From an uncultured Desulfurellaceae bacterium (GTDB taxonomy: Bacteria; Campylobacterota_A; Desulfurellia; Desulfurellales; Hippeaceae), in assembly GCA_913056505.1 (NCBI GenBank), contig CAJXLZ010000004.1, positions 1-16,213 on the forward strand: a stretch of DNA of 16,213 bases. Direction: 5' to 3'. A program made the translations under genes and the position numbers. A model generated the notes under the pieces. That model saw only the letters and a list, made by a program, of their open reading frames with translations. It was not told the DNA's origin and ran no database searches. Below are positions 1 through 8,000 of this stretch, piece by piece. How positions within the stretch are numbered: position 1 is the stretch's first letter; each line of letters begins with the position of its first letter.

Positions 1-720
1 AAGAACAGCTTGATGAAACTCAAAAAATATAAGAAGCGAAAAGATATAATAGTGTCAAGTATAGAAAAACAAAGCAGGGAATTGCAGGGCAAAAAACTTA
101 AGCTTGCGGCGCTTGTTAAGCGCGTAAAGAGTGAAAAAGAAAATTATTTGGTACAGATTAGACAATTAAATAAAAAGAGGGTGATGTTGGAACGCCTATT
201 AGACAAAATTATAAAAGCAGAAGAGAAGAGAAAAAGATTATTGGCAGAAAAAGCAAGGCGTAAGATGCATAAAAAAGAAATAGCTATAAAACCGACTAAA
301 ATAGGTCTAAAGTTAATAAAGAGGGAGTTCCCCATACTAAAAAGAAAAATTATGCCACCTATACGGGGTAAAATTATTGGTACATTTGGAAAAAAATATG
401 ATACCATTGCGAAGGTTTACACGCGCAATGATGGTATTGATATAAAATCCAAAAAAGGGACGTGTGTTAGAGTGATATACAAAGGTAAGATAGATTTCTC
501 TGGTGAACTGCCGGGATTTGGGATGGTGGTTATCGTTAATCACCATAATAATTATTATACGGTTTATAGTGGCCTTTCTACACACCTAAAAGTAGGCGAA
601 GCCGTTAAAACGAGGCAATGTATAGGAAAACTTGCTGGCAGCGTGTTGCATTTTGAGATTAGAAGGCATTATACTGCTCTTGATCCATTAAATTTTTTAA
701 ACAGGAGGTATTTAAGATAG
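1..720 (+). CDS. envC: EnvC-like murein hydrolase activator, degenerate M23/LytM domain (5' truncated)
   Basis: The frame is open to the left edge, so the TTG at 10 is probably internal and the 5' part is missing. The visible part begins with about 90 residues rich in Lys, Glu and Leu, typical of the EnvC coiled coil, followed by a linker and a C-terminal LytM/M23 fold (about codons 117-235 counted from position 10). The metalloprotease signature is eroded. The usual HxGxD starts with Asn (NDGID, Asp kept), the active-site His after Tyr is replaced (YSGLS), and HxH reads VLH before FEIRR. Such loss is typical of EnvC, which does not cut peptidoglycan itself but activates amidases at the septum under FtsEX control. 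It sits 1 nt before ctpA and probably shares its mRNA. FtsE/FtsX would be expected upstream, outside the window. A generic degenerate M23 protein is the alternative. Confidence 0.82.
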   Translation, partial: KNSLMKLKKYKKRKDIIVSSIEKQSRELQGKKLKLAALVKRVKSEKENYLVQIRQLNKKRVMLERLLDKIIKAEEKRKRLLAEKARRKMHKKEIAIKPTKIGLKLIKREFPILKRKIMPPIRGKIIGTFGKKYDTIAKVYTRNDGIDIKSKKGTCVRVIYKGKIDFSGELPGFGMVVIVNHHNNYYTVYSGLSTHLKVGEAVKTRQCIGKLAGSVLHFEIRRHYTALDPLNFLNRRYLR

Positions 721-721
721 T

Positions 722-2020
722 ATGAAAAGAAAAAATCTTTACGCAATACTATTTCTTGTGATTATTGTTTCTATTGCGTTTGTTTTATCTGGGGGTCTGG
801 CGGGTTTTTCTCACGATGTGTCGACTCCAAATGTAAAGAAATATCAAAAAATCAAAACCTTTGCAGAGGTTATGTCTATTGTAGAACATAACTATGTGCA
901 CAAAGTGGGCTCTGATAAACTCATTACCGATGCATTGAAGGGCATGGTAAGCTCTCTCGATCCGCACTCTTCTTATATGACAAAAGAAGATTATAAAGAA
1001 CTTGAAACCTCTATGAAAGGAAAATTTGGAGGTTTGGGCATAAGAATCTCTATGGTCAACGGACTATTAACCATAATATCGCCTATAGATGATACGCCGG
1101 CTTACAGAGCAGGACTCAAGGCTAAAGATGTTATATTAAAAATTAACGGAAAAAGCACTATGGGTATGAGTATGCAGGATGCTGTTAATATTATGAGAGG
1201 TAAACCAGGAACAAAGGTGACGTTGACTATAATGAGGCAAAATTCCAAAAAACCATTTGATGTAACAATCACACGGGCAATTATAAAAATAAAGAGCGTG
1301 AAATTTAAGGTCATAGATAATGTGGGGTATGTACGAATATCACAGTTTCAATCTGGCACAGCGGATGAGCTGAAAAGTGCGTTAAAAAAACTCACTAATA
1401 AACATATTGTTGGAATTGTGCTTGATTTAAGAAATAATCCAGGCGGTTTATTGAGCCAGGCTGTTGATGTGTGTAATCTATTTATCAAAAAGGGCGTTAT
1501 TGTTTCTATAAAAGGCAGAAACAGTATGGAAAATAGAACATTTTATGCCACCGGAGATGTAAAATTCAATAAACCTATAGTGGTGCTTATTAACTCAGGA
1601 AGCGCTAGTGCCGCAGAAATTGTTACAGGTTGTTTGAAGGACAATAGAAGGGCTGTCATTATGGGCGAACGCAGCTTCGGAAAAGGTAGTGTGCAATCTA
1701 TTATACCGTTGCCAGATGGATCTGCACTGCGTTTAACTACCGCAGAATATTATACACCCAACGATATAAGCATTCAGGCTAAGGGTATTGAACCAAATAT
1801 AGTGGTGCCACAGGCATTAATAAAGCCTGAAAAGGAAGGATTTTCTATAAGGGAGAGTGATCTTTCTCACCATCTAAGTGCGGATAAAAATAATAAGGAG
1901 AAAATAAAGAAGGTCGTTCCTTTAGAGTTTAATAAAGGTATTGGGAATGATTATCAATTGCTTAGAGCTATTGAGTTGATAAAGGCAGAAAAATTTATAT
2001 GTACAAAAAAGCAGCAGTAA
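722..2020 (+). CDS. ctpA: Carboxy-terminal processing protease, S41 family
   Basis: A 432-residue exported serine protease that degrades or trims periplasmic proteins from their C termini. Residues 1-30 are a signal peptide or anchor (basic start, then a hydrophobic run). The motif with SSLDPHSSYM (77-86) is the usual N-terminal S41 helix region. A PDZ domain with the carboxylate-binding GGLGI loop spans about 95-180. The catalytic S41 core follows, with LRNNPGG at 236-242. By alignment to the family the Ser/Lys/Gln catalytic set is S296 (SASAAE), K321 (GKGSVQ) and Q325, with the standard Ser-Lys spacing of 25. The ATG lies 1 nt after the envC stop, and AGGAGGT at 703-709 is inside the envC end, a slightly long 12-nt spacing. 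Co-transcription with envC is a common arrangement and fits a role in controlling envelope hydrolases. All key residues are present. Confidence 0.95.
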   Translation: MKRKNLYAILFLVIIVSIAFVLSGGLAGFSHDVSTPNVKKYQKIKTFAEVMSIVEHNYVHKVGSDKLITDALKGMVSSLDPHSSYMTKEDYKELETSMKGKFGGLGIRISMVNGLLTIISPIDDTPAYRAGLKAKDVILKINGKSTMGMSMQDAVNIMRGKPGTKVTLTIMRQNSKKPFDVTITRAIIKIKSVKFKVIDNVGYVRISQFQSGTADELKSALKKLTNKHIVGIVLDLRNNPGGLLSQAVDVCNLFIKKGVIVSIKGRNSMENRTFYATGDVKFNKPIVVLINSGSASAAEIVTGCLKDNRRAVIMGERSFGKGSVQSIIPLPDGSALRLTTAEYYTPNDISIQAKGIEPNIVVPQALIKPEKEGFSIRESDLSHHLSADKNNKEKIKKVVPLEFNKGIGNDYQLLRAIELIKAEKFICTKKQQ

Positions 2021-2733
2021 TCTCTTTATGCCTGATTTTTTTTAATTTTTACAACGCATATGCCGCATCACTAATTTTTAAAAAAAGGCTGGCAATCATT
2101 ATAGATGATATGGGCTATTCAAAGAAGGAGGCAAAGGAGTTTGCATCACTTAATATTCCTTTAGCATACTCATTTTTGCCCGATGCTATCTATACAAAGA
2201 CCTTATCTAAGATGCTCGCGGATAAAGGTTATACTATTATGATCCATATGCCCTCTGAGCCGTTAGATTATCCCAAGGATAACCCAGGCAAAAATGCCAT
2301 ATACATTAATAATTCGAAGAAACGGACGGAATATCTCTTAGAGCGGGCGAAAAGAAGGATTTATCATCCAATAGGTCTGAATAACCATATGGGCTCAAGG
2401 GTATTGGAAGATAAAAAACAGATGGACTATATAATGGAATTTTTGAAAAAATATAATATGTTTTTTGTGGACAGCGAAACTACACCAAAAAGCGTAGGTA
2501 TGAAAGAGGCCAAAAGGTTTAAGGTGCCAGCTGCTAAAAGATTAGTGTTTTTGGATAATAAAAAGAATGTGAAGTATATAGAAGGCCAAATAGATAAGGC
2601 TGTGTTGCTTTTAAAACGACATAATAGTGTTGTTGCTATAGGACACTGCAATGAAAAAACATACGAAGCCCTAAAGCAGAAATTAAAATATATTGAACCA
2701 TATATTGTAGATATAAAATATTTGGTCAGATAG
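1999..2733 (+). CDS. Divergent polysaccharide deacetylase family protein (YibQ/DUF610)
   Basis: A 244-residue protein with a signal peptide (hydrophobic residues 5-20, likely cleavage after AYA near 22), so it is exported. The mature part matches the divergent polysaccharide deacetylase family. It has AIIIDDMGYS (33-41 region), the HMPSEP motif (83-88), NNHMGS (128-133), FVDSETT (156-162) and AIGH (213-216). These conserved Asp and His residues lie where the NodB-like fold holds its metal and active site, but the substrate of this family is not established. Family members often sit just after ctpA and envC, as here, which suggests envelope or peptidoglycan work. The ATG lies inside the ctpA end, giving a 22-nt overlap in another frame. 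No strong Shine-Dalgarno sequence precedes it, so translational coupling is likely. Confidence 0.85.
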   Translation: MYKKAAVISLCLIFFNFYNAYAASLIFKKRLAIIIDDMGYSKKEAKEFASLNIPLAYSFLPDAIYTKTLSKMLADKGYTIMIHMPSEPLDYPKDNPGKNAIYINNSKKRTEYLLERAKRRIYHPIGLNNHMGSRVLEDKKQMDYIMEFLKKYNMFFVDSETTPKSVGMKEAKRFKVPAAKRLVFLDNKKNVKYIEGQIDKAVLLLKRHNSVVAIGHCNEKTYEALKQKLKYIEPYIVDIKYLVR

Positions 2734-2735
2734 TT

Positions 2736-3728
2736 ATGATTCTATCATTTGATACATCGTGTGATGACACGTCGGTGGCTGTTTTAAAGAATGACCACAG
2801 CTATTCTAACATCGTTTCCTCACAAAATGAGATACATAAAAAATTTGGCGGTATTATGCCCGAAATTGCCGCGAGAAACCATATTCAGATGATATATTCT
2901 ATAACGGAAGAAGCCATTAAAAAGGCAGATGTAACTATGGAAATGATAGATTATGTTGCTGTAACAACAGGTCCGGGGTTGATGCCGTCACTGCTTGTGG
3001 GCGTCTCTTTCGCAAAATCCCTTGCATATGCTTACAACAAACCTATTATAGCTGTTAATCACATAGAGGGGCACATATTTGCACCTTTTATAAATAGGGC
3101 ATTAATATTTCCATTTGTTGCCCTTATTGTGTCGGGTGGGCACACTCATCTATTTTTTGTTAAGGGTGTTGGTAATTATGAATTATTGGGAAAAACAGTG
3201 GATGATGCAGCAGGTGAAGCATTTGATAAAGTAGCACGTGTATTAAACATAGGATATCCGGGTGGACCAGTTATTGACAGCTTGTCAAAACAGGGGAATC
3301 CTTATCGATTCAACTTTCCCAAAGGCTTGTCAAAAAAGAATACACTTAATTTCAGTTTTAGTGGCATTAAAACGGCTGTCAATAACCTTGTCAAAAAGAT
3401 GCAGAGCCTGTCAAAAACTGATGTTATTGACATAGCCGCATCATTTCAGCGCTCTGTGATTGATGTACTCTGCGAAAAGACCGAGAAGGCATGCACAGAA
3501 AAAGGAGTTAAAAATCTTGTATTATCGGGAGGTGTATCCGCAAATTCTTTATTAAGAGAATCTTTTAAAATTATGGCAGAAAAAAACGGCTTTACCCTGT
3601 TTATGCCTGAAAAGGAATTCTCAACGGATAATGCACTTATGGTAGCAAAGGCAGCTTCTTTAAGAGAGGCTGATGCTACATATGATTATGCTAAAATAGA
3701 GGCTGATCCGCGTTTCAAAATATATTAA
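2736..3728 (+). CDS. tsaD: tRNA N6-adenosine threonylcarbamoyltransferase TsaD
   Basis: The 330-residue catalytic subunit that moves the threonylcarbamoyl group from TC-AMP onto A37 of tRNAs reading ANN codons, acting in the cytoplasm with TsaB and TsaE (not in this window). It belongs to the ASKHA/Kae1 fold. Visible signatures are the start LSFDTSCDDTS (3-13), the metal-binding HIEGH (His109 and His113), the phosphate loop SGGHTH (133-138), TVDDAAGEAFDK (154-165), SGGVSAN (264-270) and the third metal ligand region FSTDNA (Asp298). Length is normal. The ATG is 2 nt after the preceding stop, so it is probably the last gene of the envC-ctpA run. Its TAA overlaps the stop codon of the convergent MoaE-like gene in the tetranucleotide TTAA. 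Confidence 0.97.
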   Translation: MILSFDTSCDDTSVAVLKNDHSYSNIVSSQNEIHKKFGGIMPEIAARNHIQMIYSITEEAIKKADVTMEMIDYVAVTTGPGLMPSLLVGVSFAKSLAYAYNKPIIAVNHIEGHIFAPFINRALIFPFVALIVSGGHTHLFFVKGVGNYELLGKTVDDAAGEAFDKVARVLNIGYPGGPVIDSLSKQGNPYRFNFPKGLSKKNTLNFSFSGIKTAVNNLVKKMQSLSKTDVIDIAASFQRSVIDVLCEKTEKACTEKGVKNLVLSGGVSANSLLRESFKIMAEKNGFTLFMPEKEFSTDNALMVAKAASLREADATYDYAKIEADPRFKIY

Positions 3729-4087
3729 TATTCTTCCTCTTTGACTACGCAGCTTTTTACGGACTTAATGAGTTGTTCAAATGGGTCCAAAACATTTGAT
3801 CTTCTATCCCCCGCTACTATAATACACATAATATCATCGCCTATTCTCAGTTTGCCCTCATTTATCCAAGCAGATACGTACGCTATGCCGGGTTTTGACT
3901 GAGTTTCTCTTATTAACTGTTGAAGTTTATCTCTATCATAACTCAATATCATGCCGTCAATCTGCAGATTGTTAAGCTTCGATGTTCCTCTGACCACGCC
4001 GTTGTGTATGAGTATCATTCCTAAATTGTTAGGGTCTATACTGCGTTTTATTTTGTCAAGTGCATCATTTATATTAAACATCTTCAT
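3725..4087 (-). CDS. MoaE-like molybdopterin synthase large-subunit family protein
   Basis: A 120-residue protein resembling MoaE, the catalytic subunit that adds sulfur to precursor Z in molybdenum cofactor synthesis. It shows HNGVVRGTS (28-36), where MoaE has its GxVR loop, then PGIAYVSAWINEGKLRIGDD (66-85) and VAGDRRSNV (91-99), which aligns with the usual HR motif with the His changed to Asp. Lys108, Lys111 and Lys116 are candidates for the two catalytic lysines, but their spacing differs from E. coli MoaE. A diverged MoaE paralogue is therefore possible. I chose the ATG at 4087 because AGGAGG (4095-4100, minus) lies 7 nt upstream of it. A longer frame begins at 4108 but starts before that site. 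The gene overlaps the kamA end by 14 nt and is convergent with tsaD. No moaD lies beside it. Confidence 0.75.
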   Translation of the reverse strand: MKMFNINDALDKIKRSIDPNNLGMILIHNGVVRGTSKLNNLQIDGMILSYDRDKLQQLIRETQSKPGIAYVSAWINEGKLRIGDDIMCIIVAGDRRSNVLDPFEQLIKSVKSCVVKEEEY

Positions 4088-4988
4088 AAATATACCTCCT
4101 GCCTTCAAAATTTTTTAAAATATATCTTCCGTTCTGCCGGCTTACAATTGTTTCTGGTTCTAAAACAACTTTGCCTCCTCCGTTTGGCAGATCAAATGCA
4201 AATGCAGGCATGCAGATGCCGCTTATATTACATCTTAGAGATCTCATAATTTCCAATGCTTCATCTATGCTGACCCTAAAATGTCTATTGCCTACAGCTT
4301 GATCGCACCCAAATAAATAATAGGGCTTAATACCCATTCCGGCAAGTTTGCAGAATAGCCTCTTCAGTGTTTTTTTGTCGTTGTTTATGCCGTTCAACAA
4401 TACTGTTTGAGATAGAATGGGTATACCCGAATTTACTATTTTCTCTGCGGCATCTGCGAATTCAGGTGTTATTTCATCGGGGTGGTTTATGTGTGCAACT
4501 ATCCATATAGGCTTATAATTCTTGATTATGCCAACATAGTCGTGTGTAACGGTTATAGGGTTGGAGGTTAATACGCGTGTACCAATTCTAATAACCTCTA
4601 TGTGTTTTATGTTTCTTATATTTTTTAATATGGATTCAAGGTGTTTTATGTTTAGTGTAAATGGGTCTCCCCCGGATATCAATACCTCTCTTATTTCTTT
4701 ATGATCCGATATGTATTTTACTGCACCAGATAGATCAAATCCCGGGAAATGTGACCAATTTTTTTTTCTGAAGCAGAATCTACAGTATGCAAAACACCTA
4801 TTTGTGATTGTTAGCAAAACCCTGTCGGGATATCTATGTATCAATCCTTTGGAAGGTGAGTACACATCTTCATTAAGCGGGTCGTTAAATCCGGTTGTAT
4901 TGCACTCCTTAAGATTAAAAATAAACTGCTTTTCTAAACCCTCTTTGTGGATTATAGACATAAGATATTTGTTGAAGAATGTCACCAT
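4074..4988 (-). CDS. KamA-family radical SAM aminomutase (lysine 2,3-aminomutase-like)
   Basis: A 304-residue radical SAM enzyme. The 4Fe-4S motif is CFAYCRFC (Cys65, Cys69, Cys72), followed by the SAM-binding GGD in ISGGDPF (104-110). The C-terminal part has PYYLFGCDQAVGNRHFR (222-238) and FDLPNGGGK (265-273). Lys273 matches the PLP-binding lysine. Asp229 and Asp266 match the two aspartates that hold the substrate epsilon-amino group in clostridial lysine 2,3-aminomutase, with Asp266 seven residues before the lysine as there. This points to lysine rather than glutamate as substrate, and the PLP-lysine context looks unlike EpmB. It is shorter than clostridial KamA (about 416 residues). The product would be beta-lysine, but no acetyltransferase (ablB) or EF-P gene is nearby, so the pathway is open. 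The ATG at 4988 is the first in-frame start after the glutamate dehydrogenase stop and has no Shine-Dalgarno. Confidence 0.85.
   Translation of the reverse strand: MVTFFNKYLMSIIHKEGLEKQFIFNLKECNTTGFNDPLNEDVYSPSKGLIHRYPDRVLLTITNRCFAYCRFCFRKKNWSHFPGFDLSGAVKYISDHKEIREVLISGGDPFTLNIKHLESILKNIRNIKHIEVIRIGTRVLTSNPITVTHDYVGIIKNYKPIWIVAHINHPDEITPEFADAAEKIVNSGIPILSQTVLLNGINNDKKTLKRLFCKLAGMGIKPYYLFGCDQAVGNRHFRVSIDEALEIMRSLRCNISGICMPAFAFDLPNGGGKVVLEPETIVSRQNGRYILKNFEGRRYIYEDV
4095..4100 (-). promoter_or_regulatory. Shine-Dalgarno AGGAGG that fixes the MoaE-like start
   Basis: On the minus strand AGGAGG lies inside the last codons of the KamA-family gene, 7 nt before the ATG at 4087. It makes the upstream in-frame ATG at 4108 unlikely as the start and suggests efficient, possibly coupled, re-initiation after kamA. 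Confidence 0.8.
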
Positions 4989-4994
4989 GCTAAA

Positions 4995-5022
4995 ATTATA
5001 CGTTGTAAAAAAACATTTACAA
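4995..5022 (-). promoter_or_regulatory. Candidate promoter for the KamA-family gene, leaderless
   Basis: On the minus strand TTGTAA (5017-5022) and a perfect TATAAT (4995-5000) are separated by 16 nt. Only 6 nt (4989-4994) lie between the -10 box and the ATG at 4988, so the expected transcription start falls on or next to the start codon. This agrees with the missing Shine-Dalgarno. Confidence 0.55.
5003..5022. repeat. Inverted repeat TTGTAAA-N6-TTTACAA over the kamA promoter
   Basis: A perfect 7-bp inverted repeat with a 6-nt centre fills the -35 box and most of the spacer of the predicted kamA promoter. Its position suits an operator for a dimeric repressor. I cannot match it confidently to a known regulator, and it may be chance in AT-rich DNA. 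Confidence 0.4.
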
Positions 5023-5065
5023 GAAGTTTTAACAGTCTTTGTTTTTATTTTAAGGTAACCTCTTC

Positions 5066-5081
5066 TTAAAACAAGTTTTAA
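5066..5081. repeat. Palindrome TTAAAAC-AA-GTTTTAA just after the glutamate dehydrogenase stop
   Basis: Two perfect 7-bp arms are separated by 2 nt, beginning 3 nt beyond the minus-strand stop codon. The stem would be AT-rich and is not followed by a T-tract on the minus strand, so it is at best a weak terminator. It could instead be a protein-binding palindrome upstream of kamA. Confidence 0.3.
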
Positions 5082-5084
5082 ATC

Positions 5085-8000
5085 TTATTTTATAATTTTC
5101 TGCAGTTTATCGTATAACAACATGGCAGGATGCAGATTTGTTGAGCGTATTCCCATAACTGCATTCAGGTCGTTTATATATTCTTCGAATATATTCTCAT
5201 TGCTCTTTATAAAAGCATTGGCATTCCCGTCAAATTCCTTTACTATTTTTGTTGATATGATAACCGATGAGCGTATATAGTTTTTTATTATAGAAAATTG
5301 AGCCAATCTATCCCATTCGTTTGATATTGGCACTCTATTGATATAGTCCATTATTTTTTTCAAGCCAAACAAATTTTTTACATTCTCTATAGATTCGACA
5401 ACTTCCGTAATGTTCTTTTTCAGTAATCTCGATATATTAAATGCAGGTATAAAGTCATCTAAGAAATACAGATTGGCAATTTTCTTTGAAAAATCCTTAT
5501 TTACAAATTTAGATAAGTAATCTACTTTCTCATGAAATTGTACTTTGAATACGCCGTTTGCTATACATTGCGTCTTATAATCTTCAAAAAAGCTTTTGAC
5601 CTCTTCTATTCTTTTTTTATCTAACGATGCAGATCCGAATAAGTATAATTGATATATGGTCAATGTGTGTATGGAGTCAAAAATATCTAAAGATATTTTA
5701 TATATATCGGTCTGGGAAATTTTATTTTCGTAGGAAAACAACTCTTCTCTTATTTCTAACGCGTTTAAAATATTGTATGCAAATATCATAGCCTGCATAA
5801 TAATAGGGTAGTTGTTTCCCGTTAGCATATTGATTTTCATAAGACTTGCAGCACCGTTGTTGTTCATTATAAGATTGACTATAAAAGTGAAGGCTATCTC
5901 GTTTTTAAGAATATGATCCCCGATGTATTTTTCGTAGGTTTTGCGCACATAAGGCGGAAAATACATTGTTGCGTATTGCTCTATAATATCTTCGCTGAAT
6001 ATGTTGCTTTTCAGTAGCTCATCATAAATAAACATTTTGGCAAGCGCCATCATTATGGATAATTCTGGCCTTGTATATCCTATACCCCTTGATACCCTTG
6101 ATGAGAGCTCTTTACGTGTCGGAGTTGGGTAGTCGCCCTCATGCATCAGCCCTTTATTTTTTAAAACTTTGTTGAGTTTGTAAAATATATCAGGCTCTTT
6201 TTTTGACCTATATTCATCCAACGATACACCAAAACTTTGCATATAGTTATGTGTAAGTACCCTTTGTGTAACCTCACCGGTCAGCTGTTTTAGAAGTTTA
6301 TTTCTTTCGTTTAAGTCTTTAATCTCTTTCTTTTTAATGAGATCGCTGAATAAAATTTTCAAATTTACTTCGTGATCGGACATATCAACGCCGCCTGAAT
6401 TATCTAAAGCATCTGTATTGATCCTGCCACCTGAGAGTGCGTATTCTATTCTTGCTTTTTGCGTGAAGCCCAAATTTCCGCCCTCTCCTACTATTTTTGC
6501 TCTTAACTGGTCCGCGTTGATTCTCACTGAATCATTGACTCGATCTCCCACATCTTCGTTGCTCTCTTCTTCTGATTTAACGTATGTGCCTATGCCGCCG
6601 TTCCATAGCAGATCAACATCAGCTTGAAGAATAAGTTTAATGATCTCTTCCCCGGATAGTTGATCAGCATCGGTTTTAAGCAGATTTTTTGCCTCAGGCG
6701 TTAAACGAACAGATTTCTCATTTCTAGAGCATATAAATCCGCCTTTAGACAGTAAATCTTTGTTGTAGTTGCTCCAAGTCAACCTGTTTTTAAACAGTCT
6801 TAGCCTCTCCGCATAGGATAATTTGGGGTCAGGCTGCGGATCAATAAAAATTTCTATATGATTAAATGCACCTTTAAGCAGAATATTATCTGTTATGATC
6901 ATACCATTGCCGAAAACATCGCCGCTCATATCTCCGATACCTACGACATCAAATGTTTCCTTCTCAATATTTTTTCCTATTTCCCTAAAATGTCTTTTCA
7001 CACATTCCCAGGCTCCTCTTGCCGTTATGCCTACTGCTTTGTGGTCATATCCATGTTTGCCGCCCGAAGCGAATGCATCTCTTAACCAGAAGCCATATTC
7101 GTTTTCACTGATGTCATTTGCAATATCGGAAAAACTTGCGGTTCCTTTGTCCGCAGCGACAACGAGATATGGATCAAATTCATCGTAACATATAACATTT
7201 TCCGGAAATATTTTTTCATTATTATTGCCGAATGAATCTGTAATGTCCAGTAGTCCGCGCATTAGGGTTTTGTATGCATCTTCGCCCATTTTTTTAAATT
7301 TATCTCTTTCAGCAGGAGGATATTTCAAAATAAAGCCGCCTTTTGACCCCACTGGAACAATAACGGCGTTTTTAACCATTTGCGTCTTCATTAATCCCAA
7401 TATCTCTAATCTAAAATCATCTTTTCTGTCACTCCAGCGAATGCCCCCACGCGCTACTTTGCCGCCCCTTAGGTGACAGCCTTCCATAAAATAGGAATGG
7501 ACATAGATTTCGAACAGCGGCCTTGGCGACGGCATGGTTAAAATCTTAGACGAGTCTATCTTAAAAGATATATAGTGATATTTTTTCTCTTTATAGAAAT
7601 TGGTTCTTAGCATACTTTCAATAATATTGAGCATAGAAGACATTACCTTATATTCATGTATATCACTTATTGCTTCTATGGCGTTTTTTATGCTTTTATG
7701 AATACTGTTTATATTAGCTTCATCTGCTTTATTGGGAGCAAATTTAGCCTCAAAATAATCAACAAGCATAGAGGATATATGTGGATATTTGTTCATTATG
7801 GATAAAAAGGACGATTTCTTGATTTGAAAATTTACTTGCATCAGATAATTGCCCATAGCCCTTAGAAGATCTATATACTTATAGTGCATAATAGATTTTG
7901 TAGTCAATTTATTCAGCATGTCATCTTCGATAACTTTATTCCATATAGCTTCAAAATTAACCCTTATGGTTTCAAATAATTTTTTTGTTTCATCTAAATT

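Noticed and set aside
4088..4108. Longer N terminus for the MoaE-like gene from the ATG at 4108
   Set aside because: The strong AGGAGG at 4095-4100 would lie inside that reading frame; it is correctly spaced for the ATG at 4087.
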